DNA of 7,931 bases from Bacillota bacterium (GCA_023389295.1 JAEWEO010000077.1:1-7931); one strand, 5' to 3'. Positions 1 through 6,653 are shown, counted from the first letter of the stretch. The notes: generated by a model not told the origin, from the sequence alone. Translations and numbers: made by a program.

Positions 1-1
1 G

Positions 2-2671
2 GATATGCAAGATAGTGTCGCCCAGTATACCAGGTTAAAAAGAAGGCTGGAGGATACAAAGAAGGAGATTGGACTTCTTAGTAGAATAAAGGAACAATAT
101 AATCGTTATCAGTATTATGCCGACCAACTAATACAGTATGAGTATCACATAGATAAGTTAGACATCACAACTCTTGAAAAAAGAGTCCAGAAACAGAAAT
201 TTCTAATGGATCAATACCTGGAAGACGTAAAGGTATTAAAAAGCTCCATAGAGGTTTTTGAAGCAGATGTGAAAAGCCTTCAAACCGAGCGAGATGAAGT
301 TACCTATGCAATTCAAAATAGTGGTTACGAACATTTAGAGGCAGAATTAAACAATCTGAATCAAATGTTAGAGTTGTTATATCGTAGTAAAGCTGCCTAT
401 GATAAAACTGCAGAGGGCCTAAGTGCTTGGTTTAAGCTGGAAGGATTAGCTCCCGCGGTAAAGACAGGAATAGAAGAGTTTATAACTTATAAAACCTCCT
501 ACCCCGGAATTGAAAAGTTAAAGGCAGAGCTCTATGAGCTTCGACTTGGTATATATAAAGAAAAGGAGGAGTTATCCTCTTCTTTAAAAGAAATAAAGCT
601 TCAGCTTTCTGAAATCATGGAGGAAATTGCTCTGCTTAAAAAAGGACAGAAGGCATATCCAAATTACCTGCTGGAAGCAAAGGATTATCTTACGAAGGCC
701 CTGGAGCAGGCCTATGAGAGACCGGTGAAGGTGGATATATTGGCCGATGTGATTGAGGTGGAGGATGAGAAGTGGCAAAATGCAGTAGAAGGATATATGG
801 GTAATCATAAATTGAACCTTATGGTTCCTCCGGAATATGCGAAGCATGCCATGGAGCTATACAAAGAGTTGGATCCAAAGAAGTTCTACCGGGTGGCAGT
901 CATAGATACAGAAGGTGTCCTAAAGGATGCTCGTACTGCAATGAAGAACTCCTTAGCCGTGGAAATATCGGCAGGAACAGATTATATCAAAGCTTACATT
1001 GATCATTTGATGGGAGCAGTTATAAAGTGTGAGACCATAGAAGATTTACGTAATAACAAAAGTGGTATTACGACCGATTGTGTTCTATATCAAGGCTACA
1101 AATTGCAACATATCAATCCGCGCAATTACATAGAGGAAGCCTATATCGGCCATAGTGCAGTAGAAGGAAGGCTAGCACGTCTTGAGGAACGCAAGCTTGC
1201 ATTGCAGGAAAAGAAGAATCCACTAGAGCAACAATTAAGAAAAATAGAAGAACTTCTTCATTATGAATATTTGCAGAATGAAACAGAATTTTATGATAGT
1301 AAGCTTCAAGAGGTTGCGCAAATAGCTGGAAAGGAATTGCAAAAAGCAGAATATCAGCGTAAAATTTCTGAATTAAAGCAGAGAAATATAGATGACTGGA
1401 AAGCAAAGAAAACACTAATTGAGCAGTCATTAGCAGCAAAGAGTAAGCAGAAGGAAAATGCAAGTGTATCCCTGCTAACAAAGGAGAATGAGATCAAAGG
1501 TTTCCGTGACAGCATTCTGGCGATCAATGAAGAATTACTGCAAAAGCAGGCAGTTTTTCAATTCGACGCTTCGAAGGAAGAAATCTTCCAAAGCTTTCTT
1601 AAGGAGGAAGGGAATAAAAAGCCGGAACAAATTCGTAGTGAAATTCTTTACCGGAAGCAGGTAAGTGAAAAGCAGATGGAAGTGGAATATGATACACTAA
1701 TGAAACGAAGAGAAGAACACCATGCGTCCTATGGATATCGTGGCCTTTCTCTTTCCGGCAAAGATAATGCCGGCTACGATCAGCTACTTGAGAACCTAAG
1801 TAGCGATAAACTGAATGAATTTTCCAGAAAGGCGAATGAGCAGGCAGTTCAAGCCATTCATCATTTTAAGACGGACTTTATTTATAAGATTAGAGACGCC
1901 ATCAAAGAAGTAATGCAACAGAAGGATGATCTAAATCGTATTCTGTCCCAACTAGATTTCGGTAAGGATAAATATCGCTTCATCATTACCAGAAACAAAG
2001 GGGAGGATGGTAAATTCTATGAAATGTTCATGGATGAGAATCTAGAGATTAATCCTCACCAATTAACGGGTAATATGACGGACCAAATGGATATGTTTAG
2101 TATGCAGCATGAGAAAGATTATAATGAGTTAATCAATGAACTGATCGAACTTTTTATGCCACCGGAAAACTGTGATGCCAAAGCCTTGGAAGAGGCTAGG
2201 ATAAATATGGAGAAATATGCGGATTATCGAACCTATCTATCCTTTGATATGGAACAACTGGTGGAAGGGATGCCTCCCATGCGACTAAGTATGATGCTTT
2301 CTAAAAACTCTGGTGGAGAGGGACAAAATCCTCTGTATGTTGCGCTACTTGCAAGCTTTGCACAGGTATATCGTATCAATCTTAAGAGTAACGTAAGAAG
2401 AAGACCCACACCAAGACTGGTAGTATTGGATGAAGCCTTTTCAAAGATGGATGCGGAGAAGGTTGGAAGCTGTATTGGTCTTATTAGAACCTTGGGCTTC
2501 CAAGCAATTATTAGTGCGACCAATGATAAGATACAGAATTATGTCGACAATGTAGATAAGACCTTTGTCTTTGCTAATCCGAATAAAAATCGTATTTCCG
2601 TACAGGAATTTGAGAAGAAGGAGTTTGTAGGGATATTAACTTCACAAGAAGAGCAAGAAAGTATGCTTTAA
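2..2671 (+). CDS. jetC: JetC/MukB-like SMC-family ATPase of a Wadjet-type system (5' end missing)
   Basis: The frame is open to the window edge, so the true start and the Walker A P-loop lie upstream; the ATG at 5 is only the first one visible. Numbering from that ATG, residues ~10-235 are coiled coil rich in Glu, Lys, Gln and Leu. Residues ~238-380 form a globular segment resembling a hinge (VDILADVIEVEDEKWQNAVEGY), and ~385-575 and ~600-650 are coiled coil again. The C-terminal ATPase half-head has an ABC signature SGGEGQ (769-774), Walker B LVVLDEAF (805-812, Asp809/Glu810) and D-loop SKMD (813-816). In this family the ATPase works with a kleisin (JetA) and a JetB subunit to extrude DNA loops, and the JetD nuclease cuts small circular plasmids. 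The signature and DEAFSKMD motifs resemble JetC more than canonical Smc or SbcC. The alternative is MksB, a chromosome-segregation condensin. Partner genes are not visible, so the Wadjet assignment is an inference. The gene ends just before a small terminator-like hairpin. Confidence 0.82.
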   Translation, partial: DMQDSVAQYTRLKRRLEDTKKEIGLLSRIKEQYNRYQYYADQLIQYEYHIDKLDITTLEKRVQKQKFLMDQYLEDVKVLKSSIEVFEADVKSLQTERDEVTYAIQNSGYEHLEAELNNLNQMLELLYRSKAAYDKTAEGLSAWFKLEGLAPAVKTGIEEFITYKTSYPGIEKLKAELYELRLGIYKEKEELSSSLKEIKLQLSEIMEEIALLKKGQKAYPNYLLEAKDYLTKALEQAYERPVKVDILADVIEVEDEKWQNAVEGYMGNHKLNLMVPPEYAKHAMELYKELDPKKFYRVAVIDTEGVLKDARTAMKNSLAVEISAGTDYIKAYIDHLMGAVIKCETIEDLRNNKSGITTDCVLYQGYKLQHINPRNYIEEAYIGHSAVEGRLARLEERKLALQEKKNPLEQQLRKIEELLHYEYLQNETEFYDSKLQEVAQIAGKELQKAEYQRKISELKQRNIDDWKAKKTLIEQSLAAKSKQKENASVSLLTKENEIKGFRDSILAINEELLQKQAVFQFDASKEEIFQSFLKEEGNKKPEQIRSEILYRKQVSEKQMEVEYDTLMKRREEHHASYGYRGLSLSGKDNAGYDQLLENLSSDKLNEFSRKANEQAVQAIHHFKTDFIYKIRDAIKEVMQQKDDLNRILSQLDFGKDKYRFIITRNKGEDGKFYEMFMDENLEINPHQLTGNMTDQMDMFSMQHEKDYNELINELIELFMPPENCDAKALEEARINMEKYADYRTYLSFDMEQLVEGMPPMRLSMMLSKNSGGEGQNPLYVALLASFAQVYRINLKSNVRRRPTPRLVVLDEAFSKMDAEKVGSCIGLIRTLGFQAIISATNDKIQNYVDNVDKTFVFANPNKNRISVQEFEKKEFVGILTSQEEQESML

Positions 2672-2672
2672 T

Positions 2673-2692
2673 ATGAGGTGCATCCTCATTTT
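2673..2692 (+). terminator. Small terminator-like hairpin after the jetC-like gene
   Basis: ATGAGG (2673-2678) pairs with CCTCAT (2684-2689) around a 5-nt loop, and TTTT (2689-2692) follows directly. It begins two bases after the TAA stop. The stem is only 6 bp, so it may be a weak terminator. Its position suggests that the jetC-like gene is the last in its operon. Confidence 0.45.
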
Positions 2693-2740
2693 AATAGGAA
2701 TAAACATAAAGAAATTTTAAACATAGAAATGGAAGATATA

Positions 2741-2745
2741 AGGAG
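2741..2745 (+). promoter_or_regulatory. Ribosome binding site of the GNAT gene
   Basis: AGGAG lies 5 nt before the ATG at 2751 and fixes that start. No convincing -35/-10 pair was seen in 2693-2740, so the gene may rely on read-through from upstream or on a weak promoter. Confidence 0.8.
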
Positions 2746-2750
2746 TTGCG

Positions 2751-3233
2751 ATGGAGATAAGGGAAACGGTCCTTGAGGATTTGGACCAAGTATTAGAAAT
2801 TTATGAGCATGCTCGCAGTTACATGAGGGAGCATGGAAATCATGCTCAATGGGTGAATGGCTATCCAAGCAGAGAATTAGTTACTAGTGATATAGAAGAA
2901 AAGAGTAGCTTTGTATGTATCGATGATAATGAGATCCTTGGGGTTTTTCGTTTTACCCTTGGGATTGATCCAACCTATGTAAGTATCTATGAGGGCGCTT
3001 GGCTTAATGAGGAACCCTATGGTGTCATACATAGAATTGCAACCGGAAATCATAAGAAGGGTGTGGCCTCTTATTGTATTGATTGGTGTTATGAGAAATG
3101 TAAAAACATCAGAATTGATACTCATCGGGATAATTATGTAATGCAAAACCTTTTAATCAAGAATGGTTTTAAGAAATGCGGTATCATCTATCTCGAGGAC
3201 GGGGCAGAGAGATTGGCGTATCAGAAAATTTAA
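2751..3233 (+). CDS. GNAT-family N-acetyltransferase
   Basis: This 160-residue protein has the size and pattern of a GNAT acyl-CoA-dependent acetyltransferase, which moves an acetyl group from acetyl-CoA to an amine in the cytoplasm. The N-terminus (MEIRETVLEDLDQVLEIYEHAR) is the usual beta1-alpha1 start. The central IHRIATGNHKKGVASYCIDWC (~93-113) fits motif A, the acetyl-CoA pyrophosphate loop, in a degenerate form: HKKGVA stands where Q/RxxGxG/A is typical. The end, with NLLIKNGFKKCGIIYLEDGAERLAYQK, fits motif B (helix 4 and the final strands). The substrate cannot be read from the sequence. The gene starts 79 bp after the jetC-like stop, on the same strand and with its own strong ribosome binding site. 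The hairpin between them suggests it is a neighbour and not part of the defence operon. It converges on the secreted LRR gene. Confidence 0.88.
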   Translation: MEIRETVLEDLDQVLEIYEHARSYMREHGNHAQWVNGYPSRELVTSDIEEKSSFVCIDDNEILGVFRFTLGIDPTYVSIYEGAWLNEEPYGVIHRIATGNHKKGVASYCIDWCYEKCKNIRIDTHRDNYVMQNLLIKNGFKKCGIIYLEDGAERLAYQKI

Positions 3234-3250
3234 CAATAGTTTCAAAGTTC

Positions 3251-3352
3251 ATGTTTATCACATTTTTATGTTATAAGAATAGCGTGTAATTATTATCCAA
3301 CGTAAGACACGTTCTCACACGCTATTCTTTTAGCCATCTATGTGATAAACAT
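3251..3352. repeat. 102-bp nested inverted repeat between convergent genes
   Basis: The outer arms ATGTTTATCACAT (3251-3263) and ATGTGATAAACAT (3340-3352) are perfect 13-bp complements. Inside them AAGAATAGCGTGT (3275-3287) and ACACGCTATTCTT (3317-3329) are a second perfect 13-bp pair. Inside that, AACGT (3299-3303) and ACGTT (3309-3313) make a third pair around a 5-nt loop. The spacers between outer and inner arms are 11 and 10 nt and do not pair with each other. The element fills most of the gap between the GNAT stop and the stop of the opposing LRR gene. No target-site duplication was seen on its flanks. Confidence 0.85.
3275..3331 (+). terminator. Probable terminator of the GNAT gene (inner arm of the nested repeat)
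   Basis: The perfect 13-bp stem 3275-3287/3317-3329 ends in ATTCTTTT on the plus strand, giving a short U-rich tail at the 3' side. The loop is long (29 nt) but can fold into its own small hairpin. In the minus direction the tail is poorer in T, so it may serve the convergent gene less well. Convergent gene ends are the usual place for such a stem. Confidence 0.5.
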
Positions 3353-3387
3353 ATTTACATGAAGGGGCGTCGTAAAAATTTATTGAA

Positions 3388-5112
3388 CTATAATTTAATA
3401 GAGTAACTATGGTCAAAGTAATCTTTATACTTTGTGCCATTCGCTTTTGGCACATTGTTACTTTCCCAGCCACTATGGTTTTTACCAAGCTGTTCGTCTG
3501 TACATACCAGATGTTTGTAACTCAAATAACCACGTTGCCATTCATCACTAGCGCCGGGATCATCCCAGGTAACATCAATATGATACCAGTAACCATCATC
3601 TAACTTAACCATATTCCATTGATGGTCCATTATAGAGCTGTCAACCAAGATGCACTCAATTCCCAATCGATCCATAAAGGCAAGAAAAGTCTCTGAGTAT
3701 GAACTGCAGATCGCAAAACGAGATTTTAGTGTTGCATAGGCAAAATCATTTGATTTCAGTTTTGCGGTTGTTGAAAATAACTGATTTAAACTATAGGTAA
3801 CATTGATAACAATCCAATCATGAACTTTACGTATCTTTTCCAAATCACTATCACTTTCAGCAATCTTCATCTCATCTAAAGCCGAGTTAATTAGATCCAC
3901 CTTGTCGAAGAAATTTGTAACGCCGGTTCGTTTAATATTTTGATTATATTCTAAGTTAGAAAGTCTATCAGGAAGGGAATATTGCTCAATATTGATAAGA
4001 GTATCTGGTAATTTTATACTGGAAATCTGTGCGTCTTGTAATGCTCTAAACCCAATCTTAGTTAGCTTATCGGATAAGCCAATCCGTTCAAGTGCTTCAC
4101 AACCCATAAATGCACAATTCTCAATTTTTATCAGATTAGTAAGATTTCCAACTGTCTTTAGTTTCTCGCAATACTCAAAAGCACTCTCACCGATTGTTTC
4201 TAGATACTTTAGGTCCGGAACAGCCTCAATCCCACTATAACCAAAGGCATATTCTCCAATGCTCTTTAATTTAGGGAAGGAAAAGGTAGTAAGAATATCA
4301 CATTCTCTAAAAGCATCCATTCCGACTACTTCCACATTAGCACCGCTTATGGTTGATAGTTTTTTACAGTAATAGAATGCTTCTGATTTAATATTCTTTA
4401 CGGTAGAGGGTAATTCCACGCTTTTTAATTTCTTGCATTCATAAAAAGTTTTTGGTGGAAGATTACTGATCTTCGCCTTGATTTTTACTGTTTCTAATGA
4501 TTTACAACCTTCAAATACTCCATCACCCATATGAAGTATTCCCTCCGGTATTACTACGGATGTAATATTTGTTCCTAAAAAAGCATTTTCATCAATGGTA
4601 GTCACTTTATAGCCACTCATATACTTCGGAATGATCAAATTTTTCACAGAACCTTTTAGTGAAGTAATCTTTATTTCTCCGTTATTTACTTCATAATCAA
4701 GCTTATCTTTGGAAGTAGATCCGTCGGCTGCAATTACATTTACCTTGGTCTTAAAGCTGTATTTTTTATTATTAATAGTATAGGTAGTGGTAATAGTTGC
4801 GGATCCTGTTCCAACTGCCTTGAGTATACTATTTGAAACGGTGACTACTTTCTTATTGCTGGAGGTAGTTTTCATATCCGGCATTACATCCCAGAAGTAT
4901 GAGGTATACATTTCAAAATCATATACTTTCTCACCTTTGTAGAACGTATACTCTTTCATTCGGAATCTAAGTACCTTGTTTGAATCACCCTGGCCCTTAT
5001 AATTTAAATATGTTTTTTCCGCCGCATTGACGGTGGGGGACACTTGCGGAGCCATAAACAGCAATAATAGCAGTAGTATGGCAGAGTAGATCAGTTTTTT
5101 CCTTTGTTTCAT
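3388..5112 (-). CDS. Secreted Ig-like / leucine-rich-repeat / transglutaminase-like protein
   Basis: I choose the ATG at 5112 (574 residues). It has AAGGAG 9 nt upstream, whereas the in-frame ATG at 5142 (584 residues) has no ribosome binding site. From 5112, residues 1-30 are a Sec signal peptide: KQRKK, a Leu-rich core, and likely cleavage after VNA. Residues ~48-126 resemble a bacterial Ig-like (BIG_2) domain, with SSNKKVVTVSN and AVGTGSATITTT. Residues ~155-380 carry about nine BspA-type LRR_5 repeats of 22-23 residues, marked by NAF, AFYYCKKL, YAFGY and SAFEYCEKL. Residues ~425-525 are a transglutaminase-like (TGc) fold with HDWIVINVTY, Cys469 in AICSSYS, His497 in DHQWNMV and Asp513 in YHIDVTWDDP. 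This is an intact Cys-His-Asp triad. No LPXTG motif or C-terminal membrane segment is visible, so it is probably released or held by non-covalent contacts. The substrate is unknown; cysteine protease-like or cross-linking activity on surface or host proteins is possible. Confidence 0.88.
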   Translation of the reverse strand: MKQRKKLIYSAILLLLLLFMAPQVSPTVNAAEKTYLNYKGQGDSNKVLRFRMKEYTFYKGEKVYDFEMYTSYFWDVMPDMKTTSSNKKVVTVSNSILKAVGTGSATITTTYTINNKKYSFKTKVNVIAADGSTSKDKLDYEVNNGEIKITSLKGSVKNLIIPKYMSGYKVTTIDENAFLGTNITSVVIPEGILHMGDGVFEGCKSLETVKIKAKISNLPPKTFYECKKLKSVELPSTVKNIKSEAFYYCKKLSTISGANVEVVGMDAFRECDILTTFSFPKLKSIGEYAFGYSGIEAVPDLKYLETIGESAFEYCEKLKTVGNLTNLIKIENCAFMGCEALERIGLSDKLTKIGFRALQDAQISSIKLPDTLINIEQYSLPDRLSNLEYNQNIKRTGVTNFFDKVDLINSALDEMKIAESDSDLEKIRKVHDWIVINVTYSLNQLFSTTAKLKSNDFAYATLKSRFAICSSYSETFLAFMDRLGIECILVDSSIMDHQWNMVKLDDGYWYHIDVTWDDPGASDEWQRGYLSYKHLVCTDEQLGKNHSGWESNNVPKANGTKYKDYFDHSYSIKL

Positions 5113-5121
5113 TGCCTTTTT

Positions 5122-5127
5122 CTCCTT
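5122..5127 (-). promoter_or_regulatory. Ribosome binding site deciding the LRR-protein start
   Basis: The minus strand reads AAGGAG here, 9 nt before the ATG at 5112. The longer frame's ATG at 5142 is preceded by AT-rich DNA with no purine-rich site, so translation most likely begins at 5112. Confidence 0.75.
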
Positions 5128-5189
5128 AGTAATGTTTGTCATGTTTGTAATTTAGGGTAATTAAATGATATTATTATACACTATTTATC

Positions 5190-5198
5190 ATTATAGCA
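5190..5198 (-). promoter_or_regulatory. Candidate extended -10 promoter of the LRR-protein gene
   Basis: The minus strand reads TGCTATAAT, a perfect extended -10 element (TGnTATAAT). No good -35 box lies 17 bp upstream, which is tolerated by extended -10 promoters. It would give a leader of about 70 nt before the ATG at 5112. A second TATAAT on the same strand (5173-5178) has only a poorly spaced TTGCTA upstream. The gene therefore probably has a promoter of its own, separate from the regulator gene behind it. Confidence 0.5.
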
Positions 5199-5281
5199 AC
5201 GATTTGCCCGTATTCCTACCCTTATTTTAATTTTACTTTTCGATCTACGAAGATTATAATTCTTAAAAATGCACCGATACG

Positions 5282-6301
5282 TTACTCAAGTGTAATCTCT
5301 CTTACACTTGCTCGCTCTATAAGCTCAGTAGAAAGGGCTATCTTAATAATGGTATTATCATTGGAGTGTAGGTTATCATAGAGCCTTTTAATAGCTTGAG
5401 CACCTAGTTCAAGCTTTGGAACTCGCATGGTGGTTAAGGCGGGTTCCACATACTGACATAGGGGCATATCATCAAAACCAATAATAGATAAATCCTCCGG
5501 AATTTTATAACCATTTTCTTGAAAAGCTCTCAAAGCAGCCGCAGCTATAATGTCATTATCAGCAAAGTATGCGGTTGCAGTAGGCTTATTCTCTTTTAAT
5601 TGCTGCATTAGGTCCAAATATCCCAGCTCTAAAGAGGGGTGAATTAAATATTCCTTGGAGGTGTCTGCTTCAAGCTTATAAGACTTAAGTGCTTTGTAAT
5701 GTCCTTCTGCACGTTCGTTAAAATTACCGATGGGAATACGAGAGCGCAGATAACCAATTTTCTTATGACCTTTGTCAATCAAGTACCGTGTAGCATGGTA
5801 TGCACCCTGATGGTTGTTGATCAGTACACAATCCGTCTTGATATCCTCATCATAATAATCAAGGATCACCATAGGAACAGATAAACTTTGAAAGGTTTTA
5901 ATCATGTTGGGGTTGATTTCCGTACCTAAAAGTAAAATACCCGAATGATGATCTGCTTTTATCATGTTGAGCTGTTCTTCTGTATTTTCGTTTTCATAGA
6001 AATAAGATATCTGAAGTAAACAGTTTAGTTGGCGGCATTTTTGTGTGATGCCCTCAGTGAGATGCGCAAAAAATGGAGTGTCAGTTACAATAGCTCCGTC
6101 CTTCTTATAAATAATAAAGTGAATGGTATCACTAACAGACTGCTCCTTGCTTTTTGGAAGGGGGCAGTTATATTTTTGTGCTGCTTCTAAAACACGCTGC
6201 CTTGTTTCTTCGCTAATCCCCGGTTTGTTATTTAAAACCATGGAAACCGTTGCTGCGGATATATTTAAAAGTTCTGCTAATTCTTTTGCTTTTATACTCA
6301 T
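5282..6301 (-). CDS. LacI-family transcriptional repressor
   Basis: This 339-residue protein is normal length for LacI/GalR regulators. The N-terminal helix-turn-helix is clear: IKAKELAELLNISAATVSMVLNNK (3-26), followed by PGISEETRQRVLEAAQKY. Residues ~58-339 match the periplasmic-binding-protein-like sensor fold, with MVILDYYDEDIKTDCVLINNHQGAYHATRYL (from 144), YFADNDIIAAAALRAF and the hallmark IPEDLSIIGFDDMP (267-280), then ALTTMRVPKLELGAQA. The linker after the HTH reads NCPLPKSKEQSVS and lacks the usual PNxxARxL hinge-helix motif, which is unusual. The gene is divergent from the sugar isomerase gene and probably represses it, with a sugar or sugar phosphate as inducer. A candidate operator near its own start suggests autoregulation. 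GGAGG 5 nt upstream fixes the start. The ligand cannot be read from the sequence. Confidence 0.93.
   Translation of the reverse strand: MSIKAKELAELLNISAATVSMVLNNKPGISEETRQRVLEAAQKYNCPLPKSKEQSVSDTIHFIIYKKDGAIVTDTPFFAHLTEGITQKCRQLNCLLQISYFYENENTEEQLNMIKADHHSGILLLGTEINPNMIKTFQSLSVPMVILDYYDEDIKTDCVLINNHQGAYHATRYLIDKGHKKIGYLRSRIPIGNFNERAEGHYKALKSYKLEADTSKEYLIHPSLELGYLDLMQQLKENKPTATAYFADNDIIAAAALRAFQENGYKIPEDLSIIGFDDMPLCQYVEPALTTMRVPKLELGAQAIKRLYDNLHSNDNTIIKIALSTELIERASVREITLE
5287..5310 (-). repeat. 9-bp perfect hairpin overlapping the 3' end of the LacI gene
   Basis: CAAGTGTAA (5287-5295) and TTACACTTG (5302-5310) are perfect complements around a 6-nt loop (tctctc). The hairpin covers the last codons of the repressor and ends 3 bp before its stop codon. 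No T-run follows on the minus strand, so it is not a standard intrinsic terminator. It may stabilise the mRNA 3' end. Confidence 0.6.
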
Positions 6302-6306
6302 TCTTT

Positions 6307-6311
6307 CCTCC
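6307..6311 (-). promoter_or_regulatory. Ribosome binding site of the LacI gene
   Basis: The minus strand reads GGAGG followed by AAAGA and the ATG at 6301. This strong site supports that start. Confidence 0.85.
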
Positions 6312-6327
6312 GTTTAATAAACTTTAC

Positions 6328-6348
6328 TTAAAATTAAATAAAATTAAA
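6328..6348. promoter_or_regulatory. Candidate LacI-type operator near the repressor promoter
   Basis: This 21-bp AT-rich element matches 6494-6514 at 19 of 21 positions in the same orientation (TTAAAATTAAATA, then AATT, then AA). It begins about 9 bp after the -10 box of the repressor promoter, a position suited to blocking transcription. Nearby GTTTAAT (6312-6318) is complementary to ATTAAAC (6343-6349), and GTTTAATAAAC (6312-6322) is itself a palindrome around one central base. The very AT-rich background makes chance similarity easier. Confidence 0.45.
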
Positions 6349-6357
6349 CCTGAAAAC

Positions 6358-6386
6358 ATTGTAAAGAATGTAAATTCAAAAATCAA
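6358..6386 (-). promoter_or_regulatory. Promoter of the LacI gene
   Basis: On the minus strand TTGATT (6381-6386) and TACAAT (6358-6363) are separated by exactly 17 bp, a good match to a housekeeping sigma-A promoter. The predicted start near 6351 gives a leader of about 50 nt to the ATG at 6301. Confidence 0.6.
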
Positions 6387-6459
6387 GTAAAATATGAAAA
6401 TTAGTGGTGCTATAAACAAAAGTAATACTTAATAACTTGTTTAATAGCAATTTAAAGAG

Positions 6460-6489
6460 TTGACAAATTTAATAAAATAGCTATATAAT
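6460..6489 (+). promoter_or_regulatory. Promoter of the sugar isomerase gene
   Basis: A perfect TTGACA (6460-6465) and a perfect TATAAT (6484-6489) are separated by 18 bp. This is a strong sigma-A-type promoter, which suits a gene held off by a repressor. Transcription would start near 6496, inside the candidate operator. Confidence 0.8.
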
Positions 6490-6493
6490 TAAG

Positions 6494-6515
6494 TTAAAAT
6501 TAAATACAATTTAAT
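6494..6515. promoter_or_regulatory. Candidate LacI-type operator at the isomerase transcription start
   Basis: It contains ATTAAAT-ACA-ATTTAAT (6499-6515), a perfect 7-bp dyad with a 3-bp centre. It starts 5 bp after the -10 box. Positions 6494-6514 are nearly repeated at 6328-6348, beside the repressor's own promoter. It lacks the central CpG of most LacI-family operators. Confidence 0.55.
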
Positions 6516-6615
6516 AACTGCTCCTTTTCTTGTTAATATAGTTTCGCAATCATCTATTAAATTAGTAGATTGCAAGAGAGAGTCTTTCCATTCACTCAGT
6601 TACTTTGAGTAAATA

Positions 6616-6628
6616 AAACAAGTTGTTT
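6616..6628. promoter_or_regulatory. AAACAA-G-TTGTTT palindrome in the isomerase leader
   Basis: This is a perfect 13-bp dyad around one central G, lying 36 bp before the isomerase ATG. Its first nine bases recur in inverted orientation at 6434-6442 (AACTTGTTT), upstream of the isomerase -35 box. It could be an auxiliary regulator site; nothing in the sequence says which protein would bind. Confidence 0.3.
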
Positions 6629-6653
6629 CAAGTAATTATTAAAATAAATTTAT

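Noticed and set aside
5..7. ATG at 5 as the start of the jetC-like gene
   Set aside because: The frame is open upstream to the window edge, the codon lies inside coiled coil, and the Walker A half-head that must precede it is missing, so the real start is outside the window.
584..2523. Antisense open frames within the jetC-like gene (for example 584-847, 1113-1481, 2233-2523)
   Set aside because: They lie wholly inside a well-supported coding region on the other strand, resemble no family and have no supporting start signals.
3251..3352. Miniature transposable element (MITE) call for the nested inverted repeat
   Set aside because: Terminal arms are present, but no target-site duplication is seen and copy number cannot be tested from one window, so it is listed only as a repeat.
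6351..6364. Possible CcpA cre site (TGAAAACATTGTAA) overlapping the repressor -10 box
   Set aside because: It misses the central CG and another fixed position of the cre consensus; in such AT-rich DNA this match is too weak to call.
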